The translations under genes and the position numbers were made by a program. Source: Peribacillus sp. FSL P2-0133 (GTDB lineage Bacteria; Bacillota; Bacilli; Bacillales; DSM-1321). From it: 64,000 bases of DNA. The DNA lies in the NCBI RefSeq assembly GCF_037975445.1, contig NZ_CP150254.1, positions 2,168,001-2,232,000 of the forward strand, written 5' to 3'. Positions 31,581-39,328 of the stretch are shown piece by piece (within the stretch, counting starts at the first letter, position 1; every line of letters starts with the position of its first letter). The notes beneath the pieces were generated by a model, which saw nothing but the letters and a program-made list of their open reading frames with translations, was not told the DNA's origin and did not search any database.

Positions 31581-31756
31581 ACTATATACAATATACAATA
31601 TAAAGTATATTGCGTGCTTTTGTTTTAAGATTTTTAAACTATTTGTATTAGATACCTTAATGTTAAGTAATAAACCCAAGAAAACATTGGTGAAAACTGT
31701 TATTTGGAAGGGGGATTTTTTTTGGAGTATAAAATATACAATATATTATATACAAA
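31581..31756. promoter_or_regulatory. Cluster of TATACAATATA motifs before the gamma-lyase operon
   Basis: ACTATATACAATATACAATA at 31581-31600 and AAATATACAATATATTATA near 31731-31749, followed by TATACAAAAT, repeat the motif found upstream of the regulator. The region 31317-31818 has no gene. Confidence 0.5.
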
Positions 31757-31818
31757 ATAAAATTTAAGTTTCAACAAGACCATTTTTACAAAGTTATAAA
31801 ATTAGAGGTGAGAAAAAT

Positions 31819-33036
31819 ATGAGTGAGAATAACTTTAAAGATGTGCAAGATGGAACAAAAGCGGTATGGGCAGGAGAAAAAGAATCTCTTGCTTATAATG
31901 CAACCCAAGTTCCTGTAGTTCTTAGTGTAGCCTACAATTACGATGACGTAGACGAATGGCAAGAAGTTGCCCTTGGAAATAAACCTGGTTATACCTATAA
32001 TCGAATGGCAAATCCAACTGTTCAAGCTCTGGAAGAAAAAGTAAGGATACTCGAGGGGGCAGAGAAAGCTGTAGGTTTTTCATCAGGAATGGCTGCTATT
32101 AGTAGTACATTATATACATTTCTAAGACCAGGAGATCGGGTTGTATCAGTTAAAGATACTTATGGAGGAACCAATAAAATTTTTACTGAATTCTTGCCCA
32201 ATCTTGATGTCGATGTGACATTGTGTAATACCGGAAACCATAAAGAAATTGAAGCTGAAGTGGTCAAAGGGTGTAAAGTGCTATATTTAGAGTCTCCTAC
32301 TAACCCTACTATGAAAGTTACTGATATTGAGAGGATAGCGAGAGTCGGAAAATCAGTAGGTGCATTAGTTATCATAGATAATACGTTTGCTACTCCAATT
32401 AATCAAAATCCTCTTCAATTAGGAGTTGATATTGTAGTCCATAGTGCAACTAAATTCTTAAGTGGACATGCAGATGCATTAGGTGGCATAGTATGTGGCT
32501 CTAAAAAATTAATGAAAAAAGTCTATCATTATCGTGAAATTAATGGAGCAACTATGGACCCATGGTCTGCCTACCTTATTTTAAGAGGGATGAAAACGTT
32601 AAAGCTTCGTGTACGGCAACAGGAAAAAAGTGCAATGGAGATTGCAAAGTATCTACAAAAGAAAAAGCTTGTTGAAGCAGTTTATTACCCGGGATTGGAA
32701 GCGCATCCACATCATGATATCGCAAAGAAACAAATGAGAGGGTTCGGTGGGATATTAAGTTTTGTATTAAAAGATGAAATGAAAGCTATCAAAATTTTAT
32801 TATCAAAATTAAAATATGCAAACAAAGCTGGAAACCTTGGAGCCGTTGAAACTATATATGGGCCTGCAAGAACGACTAGCCATGTTGAATGTACTATTGA
32901 AGAGCGTAAAGCCCTTGGTATCCCAGAAGGTTTAGTTCGTATCTCTGTAGGTATCGAAGATACAGAAGATCTTATAGCAGATTTAGAGCAAGCTTTTTCT
33001 TACTTAGAATCCAATTACCCTGTTAGCTGTAGTTGA
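31819..33036 (+). CDS. PLP-dependent gamma-lyase/gamma-synthase (Cys/Met metabolism family)
   Basis: 405 residues; ATG at 31819 with AGAGGTGAG. Cys/Met-metabolism PLP fold: Y-x-R-x-x-N-P-T near 60, S-S-G-M-A-A-I near 89, D-N-T-F-A-T-P near 190 and the cofactor lysine in H-S-A-T-K-F-L-S-G-H near 214. The family covers cystathionine gamma-lyase, methionine gamma-lyase and O-acylhomoserine sulfhydrylase; the subtype cannot be fixed by eye. It is first in an operon with a homoserine-dehydrogenase-like enzyme, an aldehyde dehydrogenase and an amino-acid permease, so a catabolic lyase acting on homoserine, cystathionine or methionine is the better guess than a biosynthetic one. Confidence 0.87.
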   Translation: MSENNFKDVQDGTKAVWAGEKESLAYNATQVPVVLSVAYNYDDVDEWQEVALGNKPGYTYNRMANPTVQALEEKVRILEGAEKAVGFSSGMAAISSTLYTFLRPGDRVVSVKDTYGGTNKIFTEFLPNLDVDVTLCNTGNHKEIEAEVVKGCKVLYLESPTNPTMKVTDIERIARVGKSVGALVIIDNTFATPINQNPLQLGVDIVVHSATKFLSGHADALGGIVCGSKKLMKKVYHYREINGATMDPWSAYLILRGMKTLKLRVRQQEKSAMEIAKYLQKKKLVEAVYYPGLEAHPHHDIAKKQMRGFGGILSFVLKDEMKAIKILLSKLKYANKAGNLGAVETIYGPARTTSHVECTIEERKALGIPEGLVRISVGIEDTEDLIADLEQAFSYLESNYPVSCS

Positions 33037-33073
33037 AAGCATAAAATATTACTAATGGAAGAGGTATTGAAAT

Positions 33074-34114
33074 ATGACACATAAGATAGCATTACTTGGA
33101 TTTGGTGTAGTTGGTCAAGGGTTAGCTGAAATTTTACAAGATAAAAGTGAGTCACTACGTAGTGGGTTTAACTTTGATGCAAAAATCGTTGCTATTTCTG
33201 ATGTTATGAAAGGTTCCCTTTATGATCCTAAGGGGTTGGATCTTTCTTTAGCGTTACAAACTGTAAAGGAAACAGGAAAATTAGATAGTTACCCTGAAAC
33301 CCCTAGCTTGGTAAGAGGGTGGGATAGTTTTCAAACAATACGTGAGAGTAATGCAGACACTGTTGTTGAAATTACCTTTACTGATGTAAAAACAGGACAA
33401 CCTGCCATTGATCATTGTAGAGCAGCATTTGAAAGCAAAAAGAACGTAGTAATGAGTAATAAAGGTCCGGTTTCTCTAGCTTATCAAGAGTTAGCTGAAT
33501 TAGCAAAAAAAAATGATGTTCGTTGGGGCTTTGAAGGAACAGTTATGAGTGGAACCCCAGCATTAAGAATGCCTCTGAGTTCATTGGCAGGGAACAGCAT
33601 TTTTGAAATACGAGGGATTTTAAATGGAACAACTAATTATATCCTAACTAAAATGGAAGAAGGATTGAGTTATCAAGATGCATTGTCAGAGGCACAAGCT
33701 CATGGTTATGCAGAGGCAGATCCGACTAGCGACGTTGAGGGATATGATGCTCAATATAAAGCTACCATTCTTGCTAACATTGTAATGGGTATTCCAATGA
33801 AACGAGAAGAAGTAGAATGTGAAGGGATTAGTCATCTTACGGAAAAGGACATTGAGTGGGCAAAATCAGAAGGTAAGAGATGGAAGTTAATTGCTAAATG
33901 TATAAAGGATGGCGATAAAGTCATTGCAAAGGTAGGACCTGAAGCTATACCTCTTACAGATCCTCTAGCTGGAGTTTTAGGTGCACAAAATGCTATTACT
34001 TATGATTGTGATTTAGCTGGCCCAATAACCTTAATTGGAGCGGGAGCTGGACGTAAAGAAACAGGATTCTCGATTCTTATTGACTTAATCAACATTAACC
34101 GTGATCAATTATAA
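33074..34114 (+). CDS. Homoserine dehydrogenase-like NAD(P)-dependent enzyme, no ACT domain
   Basis: 346 residues; ATG at 33074 after GGAAGAGG. Rossmann start G-F-G-V-V-G-Q-G near 8-15, then the homoserine dehydrogenase catalytic region: N-K-G-P near 129, G-I-L-N-G-T-T-N-Y-I-L near 180 and D-V-E-G-Y-D-A-Q-Y-K-A near 221. The C-terminal ACT domain of biosynthetic ThrA/Hom enzymes is absent, so it would escape threonine feedback. It oxidises homoserine to aspartate semialdehyde or the reverse. Placement before an aldehyde dehydrogenase and beside a permease favours the oxidative direction. Confidence 0.85.
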   Translation: MTHKIALLGFGVVGQGLAEILQDKSESLRSGFNFDAKIVAISDVMKGSLYDPKGLDLSLALQTVKETGKLDSYPETPSLVRGWDSFQTIRESNADTVVEITFTDVKTGQPAIDHCRAAFESKKNVVMSNKGPVSLAYQELAELAKKNDVRWGFEGTVMSGTPALRMPLSSLAGNSIFEIRGILNGTTNYILTKMEEGLSYQDALSEAQAHGYAEADPTSDVEGYDAQYKATILANIVMGIPMKREEVECEGISHLTEKDIEWAKSEGKRWKLIAKCIKDGDKVIAKVGPEAIPLTDPLAGVLGAQNAITYDCDLAGPITLIGAGAGRKETGFSILIDLININRDQL

Positions 34115-34176
34115 TTATAATTCGTTTCATTCTTAAAGCTATAAGTTAAAAATTACTTATCATGAGGTGATTTTGT

Positions 34177-35634
34177 ATGATGTTTACTGACAATTTAATA
34201 AATAAAAATAAGATGTTTCTTGCTGGGGAATGGGTATCTCGTGATAAAAGCATTGAAGTCTTGGATCCACAGGATCATAGTTTAATCACAACAGTTCCTG
34301 CTGCTAATGAAAGAGACGTCATTTATACTATTGAAGAAGCAAAAAAAGGAGTAAAAATAGCAGCAGATATGTCAACACATGAAAGAATTGCTATTCTTCA
34401 TCGTGCTGCGGACTGGATCTTTGAAAATAAGGAAAGATATGCAACTACCATTGCTCGTGAGGGAAGTAAAACAATTAAAGAAGCAAGAAAAGAAGTACTA
34501 CGTTGTATTGAAACACTTCGTATAAGTGCTGAAGAAGCAAGGAGAATTAATGGAGAAACCATTTCATTTGATCAAATGCCAGGAAGCGAAGATCGCATAG
34601 GTTACTATTATCGTTTTCCTATTGGAATTATTGTAGCTATAACACCTTTTAACGATCCCTTAAATCTTGTTGCACATAAAGTGGGTCCTGCTATTGCTGC
34701 TGGGAACGCTATTATTGTAAAACCAGCAACTGTAACACCATTAAGTGCTCTCTTATTGGCAGAAGCTTTTGAAAAAGCCGGTTTGCCACCGAAAGTTTTA
34801 TCCGTCATTACCGGTTATCCAAGTGACATGGGCGATAGTCTAATTACTCATTCAGCTATACGAATGATTTCTTTTACAGGAGGACTTGCCACTGGCAAAG
34901 CAATTATTCAAAAAGCAGGCTTGAAAAAGATATGCATGGAGCTTGGATCAAACTCACCAGTTATTGTATTGAAAGATGCTGATTTAGAAGAAGCTGTGAA
35001 ATCAACTGTTTCTGGAGCCTTTTGGGCAGCTGGACAAAATTGCTTAGGGGTACAGAGAATATATGTTCAAGAAGGTATTTATCATGACTTTATTGGTAAA
35101 TTTATTGATCGTACTCAACAATATCGAGTAGGTGATAAATTATTAGAAGAAACAGATATGGGACCAATGATTTCCGAAATAGAAGCAAAACGTGTTGAAA
35201 GTTGGGTAAATGAAGCTGTTGAGAAAGGTGCAAAGTTGCTTTGTGGTGGAAAACGTGAAGGATCTTTTTATCAACCTACTGTTTTAGTTAATGTACCAGA
35301 AGATTGTAAATTGGCAACTGAAGAGGTTTTTGGCCCAGTTGTTACCATTTATAATGTTCCTGATCTTGATACAGCAATTTCCCAATCCAATAGTGTAGAT
35401 TTCGGATTGCAAGCAGGTATATTCACTCGTGATTTAGACAAGGCATTAAGAGCCATACGTAAACTTGATGTAGGTGGAGTTATGGTAAATGATAGTTCAG
35501 ATTATCGCATTGATGCGATGCCTTTCGGAGGTGTAAAAGGTTCTGGTTTAGGTCGTGAAGGAATTAAGTTTGCGCTTCAAGAAATGACTGAACCAAAAGT
35601 TGTTTGTTTTAAAGTTAATAATAAAACAATATGA
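34177..35634 (+). CDS. NAD(P)-dependent aldehyde dehydrogenase
   Basis: 485 residues; ATG at 34177 (a second ATG follows directly) after GAGGTG. ALDH superfamily: I-T-P-F-N-D-P near 153, the NAD-site stretch K-P-A-T-V-T-P near 182, the catalytic glutamate in M-E-L-G-S-N-S-P near 255 and the catalytic cysteine in G-Q-N-C-L-G near 289. Closest in feel to succinate-semialdehyde and lactaldehyde dehydrogenase groups. Context suggests aspartate 4-semialdehyde as a substrate, giving aspartate. Ends at a weak hairpin before the permease. Confidence 0.86.
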   Translation: MMFTDNLINKNKMFLAGEWVSRDKSIEVLDPQDHSLITTVPAANERDVIYTIEEAKKGVKIAADMSTHERIAILHRAADWIFENKERYATTIAREGSKTIKEARKEVLRCIETLRISAEEARRINGETISFDQMPGSEDRIGYYYRFPIGIIVAITPFNDPLNLVAHKVGPAIAAGNAIIVKPATVTPLSALLLAEAFEKAGLPPKVLSVITGYPSDMGDSLITHSAIRMISFTGGLATGKAIIQKAGLKKICMELGSNSPVIVLKDADLEEAVKSTVSGAFWAAGQNCLGVQRIYVQEGIYHDFIGKFIDRTQQYRVGDKLLEETDMGPMISEIEAKRVESWVNEAVEKGAKLLCGGKREGSFYQPTVLVNVPEDCKLATEEVFGPVVTIYNVPDLDTAISQSNSVDFGLQAGIFTRDLDKALRAIRKLDVGGVMVNDSSDYRIDAMPFGGVKGSGLGREGIKFALQEMTEPKVVCFKVNNKTI

Positions 35635-35643
35635 TAACGTAAG

Positions 35644-35668
35644 GACTGACCTGTGCAGGTCAGTCTTT
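35644..35668 (+). terminator. Hairpin between aldehyde dehydrogenase and permease genes
   Basis: GACTGACCT-GTGC-AGGTCAGTC stem followed by TTTAT. The weak T run suggests partial termination. Confidence 0.55.
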
Positions 35669-35768
35669 ATGTTAAAGATTCTGATTTTTCTGTAAAAATA
35701 TAAACTTTGTATATTGCTATCTATTAAAATAAGTACTTACAGAGAGTAAATAACGAGGAGGAGACTAG

Positions 35769-37205
35769 ATGCCAAACACAAATAATACCAATGAAAACCA
35801 GTTGAAACGTTCAATGAAAAGTAGGCATTTGTTCATGATTTCGCTAGGTGGTGTAATTGGAACGGGTCTTTTTCTGAGCAGTGGATATACAATTAGCCAA
35901 GCTGGACCAGGAGGTACGATTCTCGCTTACTTAGTAGGCGGGTTAATCATGTACCTTGTCATGTTATGCCTGGGGGAACTAACTGTTGCTATGCCAGTAA
36001 CAGGTTCATTCCAAACTTACGCTACCAAATATATCGGTCCTGCCACTGGATTTACTATTGGTTTAATGTACTGGCTTACTTGGGTGGTAACGGTAGGTTC
36101 CGAATTTACTGCCTCTGGACTATTAATGCAGAGGTGGTTTCCTCACACTTCTGTTTGGATGTGGAGCGCCGTCTTTGCGATTCTAATTTTTTTACTTAAT
36201 TCCTTTTCAGTAAAAATATTTGCAGAAACCGAATTTTGGTTTTCAGGTATAAAAATAATTACTATTATCTTATTTATTGTGCTTGGAGGATCTGCAATGC
36301 TTGGATTTATTCCAATGGATGATAGAGCCTCTGCCCCCATGCTTTCTAATTTCACTGGAGATGGAGGGCTTTTCCCAAATGGCCTGCTTCCAGTTTTTAT
36401 GGCTATGATTTCCGTTAATTTTGCCTTTTCAGGAACAGAACTTATTGGCATTGCTGCTGGAGAAAGTGAAAATCCAGAAAAAGACGTTCCTAGATCTATT
36501 AGAAATGTAATTTGGCGAACAATGTTTTTCTTTGTTGGTGCAATTTTTGTGTTATCTGGGTTAATCTCTTGGAAAGAAGCAGGAGTCATTGAAAGTCCAT
36601 TTGTGATGGTTTTTGACAACATCGGAATTCCTTATGCAGCTGATATTATGAACTTTGTTATTATTACAGCTTTACTCTCAGTAGCAAACTCTGGTCTATA
36701 TGCATCTACTCGTATGTTATGGTCACTTTCAAATGAAAAAATGATAAGTTCATTTTTAGGAAAGGTAACGTCAAATGGAGTACCATTGAATGCTTTAGCT
36801 GTAAGTATGGCAGTAGCTTGTTTATCTCTATTATCTAGTGTATTTGCACCTGATACAGTTTATGTAGTACTTGTGGCTATATCAGGATTTGCAGTAGTAG
36901 TAGTTTGGATAGGGATTGTTTTATCACAATATATGTTCCGTAAACATTTTTTGAAAATGGGTGGAGATATTAAAAATTTAAAATTCCGTACACCACTTTA
37001 TCCTTTTGTACCCATTGCTGCTTGTGTTTTGTGTCTTGCTTCTTGTATAGGTCTTGCTTTTGATACGAGCCAAAGAATTGCTCTGTATTGTGGAGTACCT
37101 TTTATTATTTTATGCTATCTCTTCTACTATATGAAAAATCGAGGAAATAAGAATCAGATAAATTCTAATAATGAAACGGATGATTATATTAGGAATATTA
37201 AGTAA
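35769..37205 (+). CDS. Amino-acid permease, APC family (LysP/MmuP group)
   Basis: 478 residues with about 12 hydrophobic segments; ATG at 35769 with AGGAGGAG. APC hallmarks: [12 protein letters not shown] near 25-36 and the [13 protein letters not shown] segment near 222 typical of the amino-acid transporter (AAT) branch. It imports an amino acid with protons. S-methylmethionine and lysine transporters are its nearest named relatives that I can recall. The operon around it suggests homoserine or a methionine-related compound. Confidence 0.84.
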   Translation: MPNTNNTNENQLKRSMKSRHLFMISLGGVIGTGLFLSSGYTISQAGPGGTILAYLVGGLIMYLVMLCLGELTVAMPVTGSFQTYATKYIGPATGFTIGLMYWLTWVVTVGSEFTASGLLMQRWFPHTSVWMWSAVFAILIFLLNSFSVKIFAETEFWFSGIKIITIILFIVLGGSAMLGFIPMDDRASAPMLSNFTGDGGLFPNGLLPVFMAMISVNFAFSGTELIGIAAGESENPEKDVPRSIRNVIWRTMFFFVGAIFVLSGLISWKEAGVIESPFVMVFDNIGIPYAADIMNFVIITALLSVANSGLYASTRMLWSLSNEKMISSFLGKVTSNGVPLNALAVSMAVACLSLLSSVFAPDTVYVVLVAISGFAVVVVWIGIVLSQYMFRKHFLKMGGDIKNLKFRTPLYPFVPIAACVLCLASCIGLAFDTSQRIALYCGVPFIILCYLFYYMKNRGNKNQINSNNETDDYIRNIK

Positions 37206-37860
37206 AGATATTTTTTGTAAAAAATGAGAAATCTTACAAGATCTTTGGTTTATCGATTTTTAACGTACTAATTTAAATTATTGAACTAAGTGACTTACTC
37301 GTTCTTGAATTTTACTAATGAATGGTTTACTTCATATTGAAGGATTACAGTTTCACCACTACAAAGGGCAAAACCATCTCTTGTCATGGATTAAAATGTA
37401 AACATTTGTGGAATGAGCAGGAATGATTTTCCTCTCCTCCCACGAACAACAGGTTTGATATTCCTACGATAAAAAATAGCACCTCCAATTGTTAGATGGT
37501 ATCTAACAATTGGGGTGCAGTTCAGTAACGGTAAACCCTCACTTAGTAAAAAGGAATAGAGAAAACCGTGACGATACTCAGTCGAAAAGAAAGATGCCCT
37601 GGTCATCCGTTGATATGGTGAAAGATGGTTCCTACGCATTTGTCAGGAACACTTCAAAATCATTATATTTTCCTTTTATATGAAGTTCAGAGGTGAATTC
37701 TCATTAGTTTTATTCAATGCGTATTTACGCTAGATCTGATTTCATGCAGTATAAGGACCGATGCATAAGTTTATTTTTATGAAAAATTTTAATTGATGTG
37801 TATATTTACGTATTATTATGTAGTTCATAATATAAATTAAATCTATGTTTTTATTAGAAT
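37206..37860. other. Intergenic with an IS-end-like inverted repeat, no intact gene
   Basis: Holds the inverted repeat at 37479-37518. The minus-strand 82-codon frame across it (37391-37639) has no ribosome site and spans the hairpin, so it is not called. Confidence 0.5.
37479..37518 (-). repeat. Long inverted repeat, possible IS3/IS150-type terminus or minus-strand terminator
   Basis: GCACCTCCAATTGTTAGAT, GGT, ATCTAACAATTGGGGTGC: an 18-bp stem with one bulge. On the minus strand it is followed by TATTTTTT, so it also reads as a terminator. The CACCCCAATTGTTAGA block reminds me of Bacillus IS3-family ends. Confidence 0.45.
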
Positions 37861-37995
37861 AAACTTGAAAGCGAAATGAAGATTGATTCACAACCAGGGG
37901 CAGGCACTTTGGTGATTATTAAAGTTCCCTATCATTTACAAATTTTAGAGAATAAGAATAGTCTTTTAAATAAATTAGGAGGAAGAAACCGTTGA
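37861..37995 (+). pseudogene. degS: Residual C-terminus of a DegS-type sensor kinase
   Basis: About 45 codons in frame up to a TGA that overlaps the degU start (TTGA), as in intact degSU. The readable piece, M-K-I-D-S-Q-P-G-A-G-T near 37876, is the G2 box and final strand of a HATPase domain (G-x-G-T-x-V-x-I-x-V-P). All upstream sensor, phosphoacceptor and ATP-binding parts are missing; a stop lies in frame just before 37861. A deletion or insertion removed nearly the whole gene while leaving degU. Confidence 0.7.
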
Positions 37996-38675
37996 AGACT
38001 AGTATCACCATTATCGATGACCATCAGCTTTTCCGTGAAGGCGTTAAGCGTATATTAGATTTTGAATCCTCCTTTGATGTTGTTGCCGAAGGCGATGACG
38101 GAAGCGAGGCTATGGATCTTGTTAAAACACACAAACCAGATGTTGTTATCATGGATATCAACATGCCGAATATGAACGGTGTCGAAGCGACTAAAATGCT
38201 TGTAAACCGTTACCCTGAAACGAAAGTCATCATTTTATCGATTCATGATGATGAAAACTATGTACAGCATGCATTGAAAACAGGAGCACAAGGTTATCTC
38301 TTGAAAGAAATGGATGCAGATGAGTTAATTGATGCTGTTCGTGTAGTTGTAGAAGGTGGCTCATACCTTCATCCAAAGGTAACCCATAATCTAGTCAAAG
38401 AATATCGCCGTTTAGCTGCTGAAGAGGGGGCTGATCGTGATTCAGTGCATGCTGTAGAGATCAGAAGACCGCGTCACCTATTGACTCGACGCGAGTGTGA
38501 AGTTCTTCAACTTTTAGCAGACGGAAAAAGCAACCGTGCCATCGGCGAAACTTTATACATCAGTGAAAAAACAGTAAAAAACCATGTGAGTAACATTCTT
38601 CAAAAAATGAATGTAAACGACCGTACACAAGCTGTTGTTCTAGCTATTAAAAAAAGCTGGGTAGAAGTGAAATAA
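37992..38675 (+). CDS. degU: Response regulator DegU
   Basis: TTG start at 37992 after GGAGGAAG; 227 residues, the length of DegU. Receiver domain with acidic pair D-D-H near 9-11, phosphoacceptor aspartate in V-V-I-M-D-I-N near 56 and lysine in Y-L-L-K-E near 107. NarL-type DNA-binding domain from about 160 ([13 protein letters not shown], then [12 protein letters not shown]). It controls exoenzymes, motility and competence in Bacillus. Its partner kinase gene is reduced to a remnant here, so phosphorylation must come from another kinase copy or from acetyl phosphate. Whether another degSU exists elsewhere cannot be told. Confidence 0.92.
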   Translation: MKTSITIIDDHQLFREGVKRILDFESSFDVVAEGDDGSEAMDLVKTHKPDVVIMDINMPNMNGVEATKMLVNRYPETKVIILSIHDDENYVQHALKTGAQGYLLKEMDADELIDAVRVVVEGGSYLHPKVTHNLVKEYRRLAAEEGADRDSVHAVEIRRPRHLLTRRECEVLQLLADGKSNRAIGETLYISEKTVKNHVSNILQKMNVNDRTQAVVLAIKKSWVEVK

Positions 38676-38690
38676 TTTACCTTATGATAA

Positions 38691-38738
38691 GTCCGGCTCT
38701 TCAGTTTTCGCAATTCTTGCTGAAGAGCTGGACTTTTT
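38691..38738 (+). terminator. degU terminator
   Basis: GTCCGGCTCTTCAG and CTGAAGAGCTGGAC arms, followed by TTTTT. Confidence 0.85.
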
Positions 38739-38960
38739 CATGAAACGAGCCTTAGAAGCAATTCTAAATGCTCTTTTTTTTTGAGGTTATATTGTTGTTT
38801 TGAAAAAATTGGACTTTTTCACTGTTTTTATGGAGTCCTTCACTTGTTTTAAACATGGAAATCTACTATTCCGAACTGTGTCCTTCCTTCTTCTCTTGCC
38901 TAATTAGGGGTACTGACGGCAAAACGCGGAAATCGTACGCTAAGACATTTTTGGAGAGAA

Positions 38961-39005
38961 AAGACCCTAATTTCCTTACGCTAAGCAGGAAATTAGGGTC
39001 TTTTT
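38961..39005 (+). terminator. Strong terminator of a lost gene
   Basis: AAGACCCTAATTTCCT and AGGAAATTAGGGTC arms, then TTTTT. No gene precedes it within 220 bases. Confidence 0.75.
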
Positions 39006-39173
39006 ATGTCCTTAAAGGGCATTGCTCCTGAATATCAAGGAAAAAAACTATCAAAACCATTACTTAGTGCAGCTATGAACATCTTAGCCGATCACCATTC
39101 AAAAGCATATCTTACATCTCAAACTACAAGTTATCAAGCTATCAAAAGGAAACCTCGGATCTATAATATGTAA
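39006..39173 (+). pseudogene. C-terminal fragment of a GNAT acetyltransferase
   Basis: Frame from an ATG that overlaps the terminator T run to TAA at 39171-39173, 55 residues. The piece A-P-E-Y-Q-G-K-K-L-S-K-P-L-L is a degenerate acetyl-CoA binding motif (Q/R-x-x-G-x-G/A with the second glycine lost), followed by A-Y-L-T-S-Q-T-T-S-Y-Q-A-I, the usual GNAT strand 5 region. N-terminal half and true end are missing, and there is no ribosome site. Confidence 0.6.
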
Positions 39174-39328
39174 GTGTGCATCAAAAAACCCCATTTCCAT
39201 CTTTTACTGGTTGTGCTGGTGATGATAATTATGTGAGACCCCTACAATAGTAAAATACCACCCCGTGTCTAATTATGGATGGTATACTATTATTTAGGTA
39301 TTTCTCTAAAGTCAGAGGAGGTTATTCA

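Noticed and set aside
36143..36622. 159-codon minus-strand ORF
   Set aside because: Shadow of the amino-acid permease gene.
37391..37639. 82-codon minus-strand ORF as a transposase piece
   Set aside because: No ribosome site and no recognisable transposase motif; it crosses the inverted repeat.
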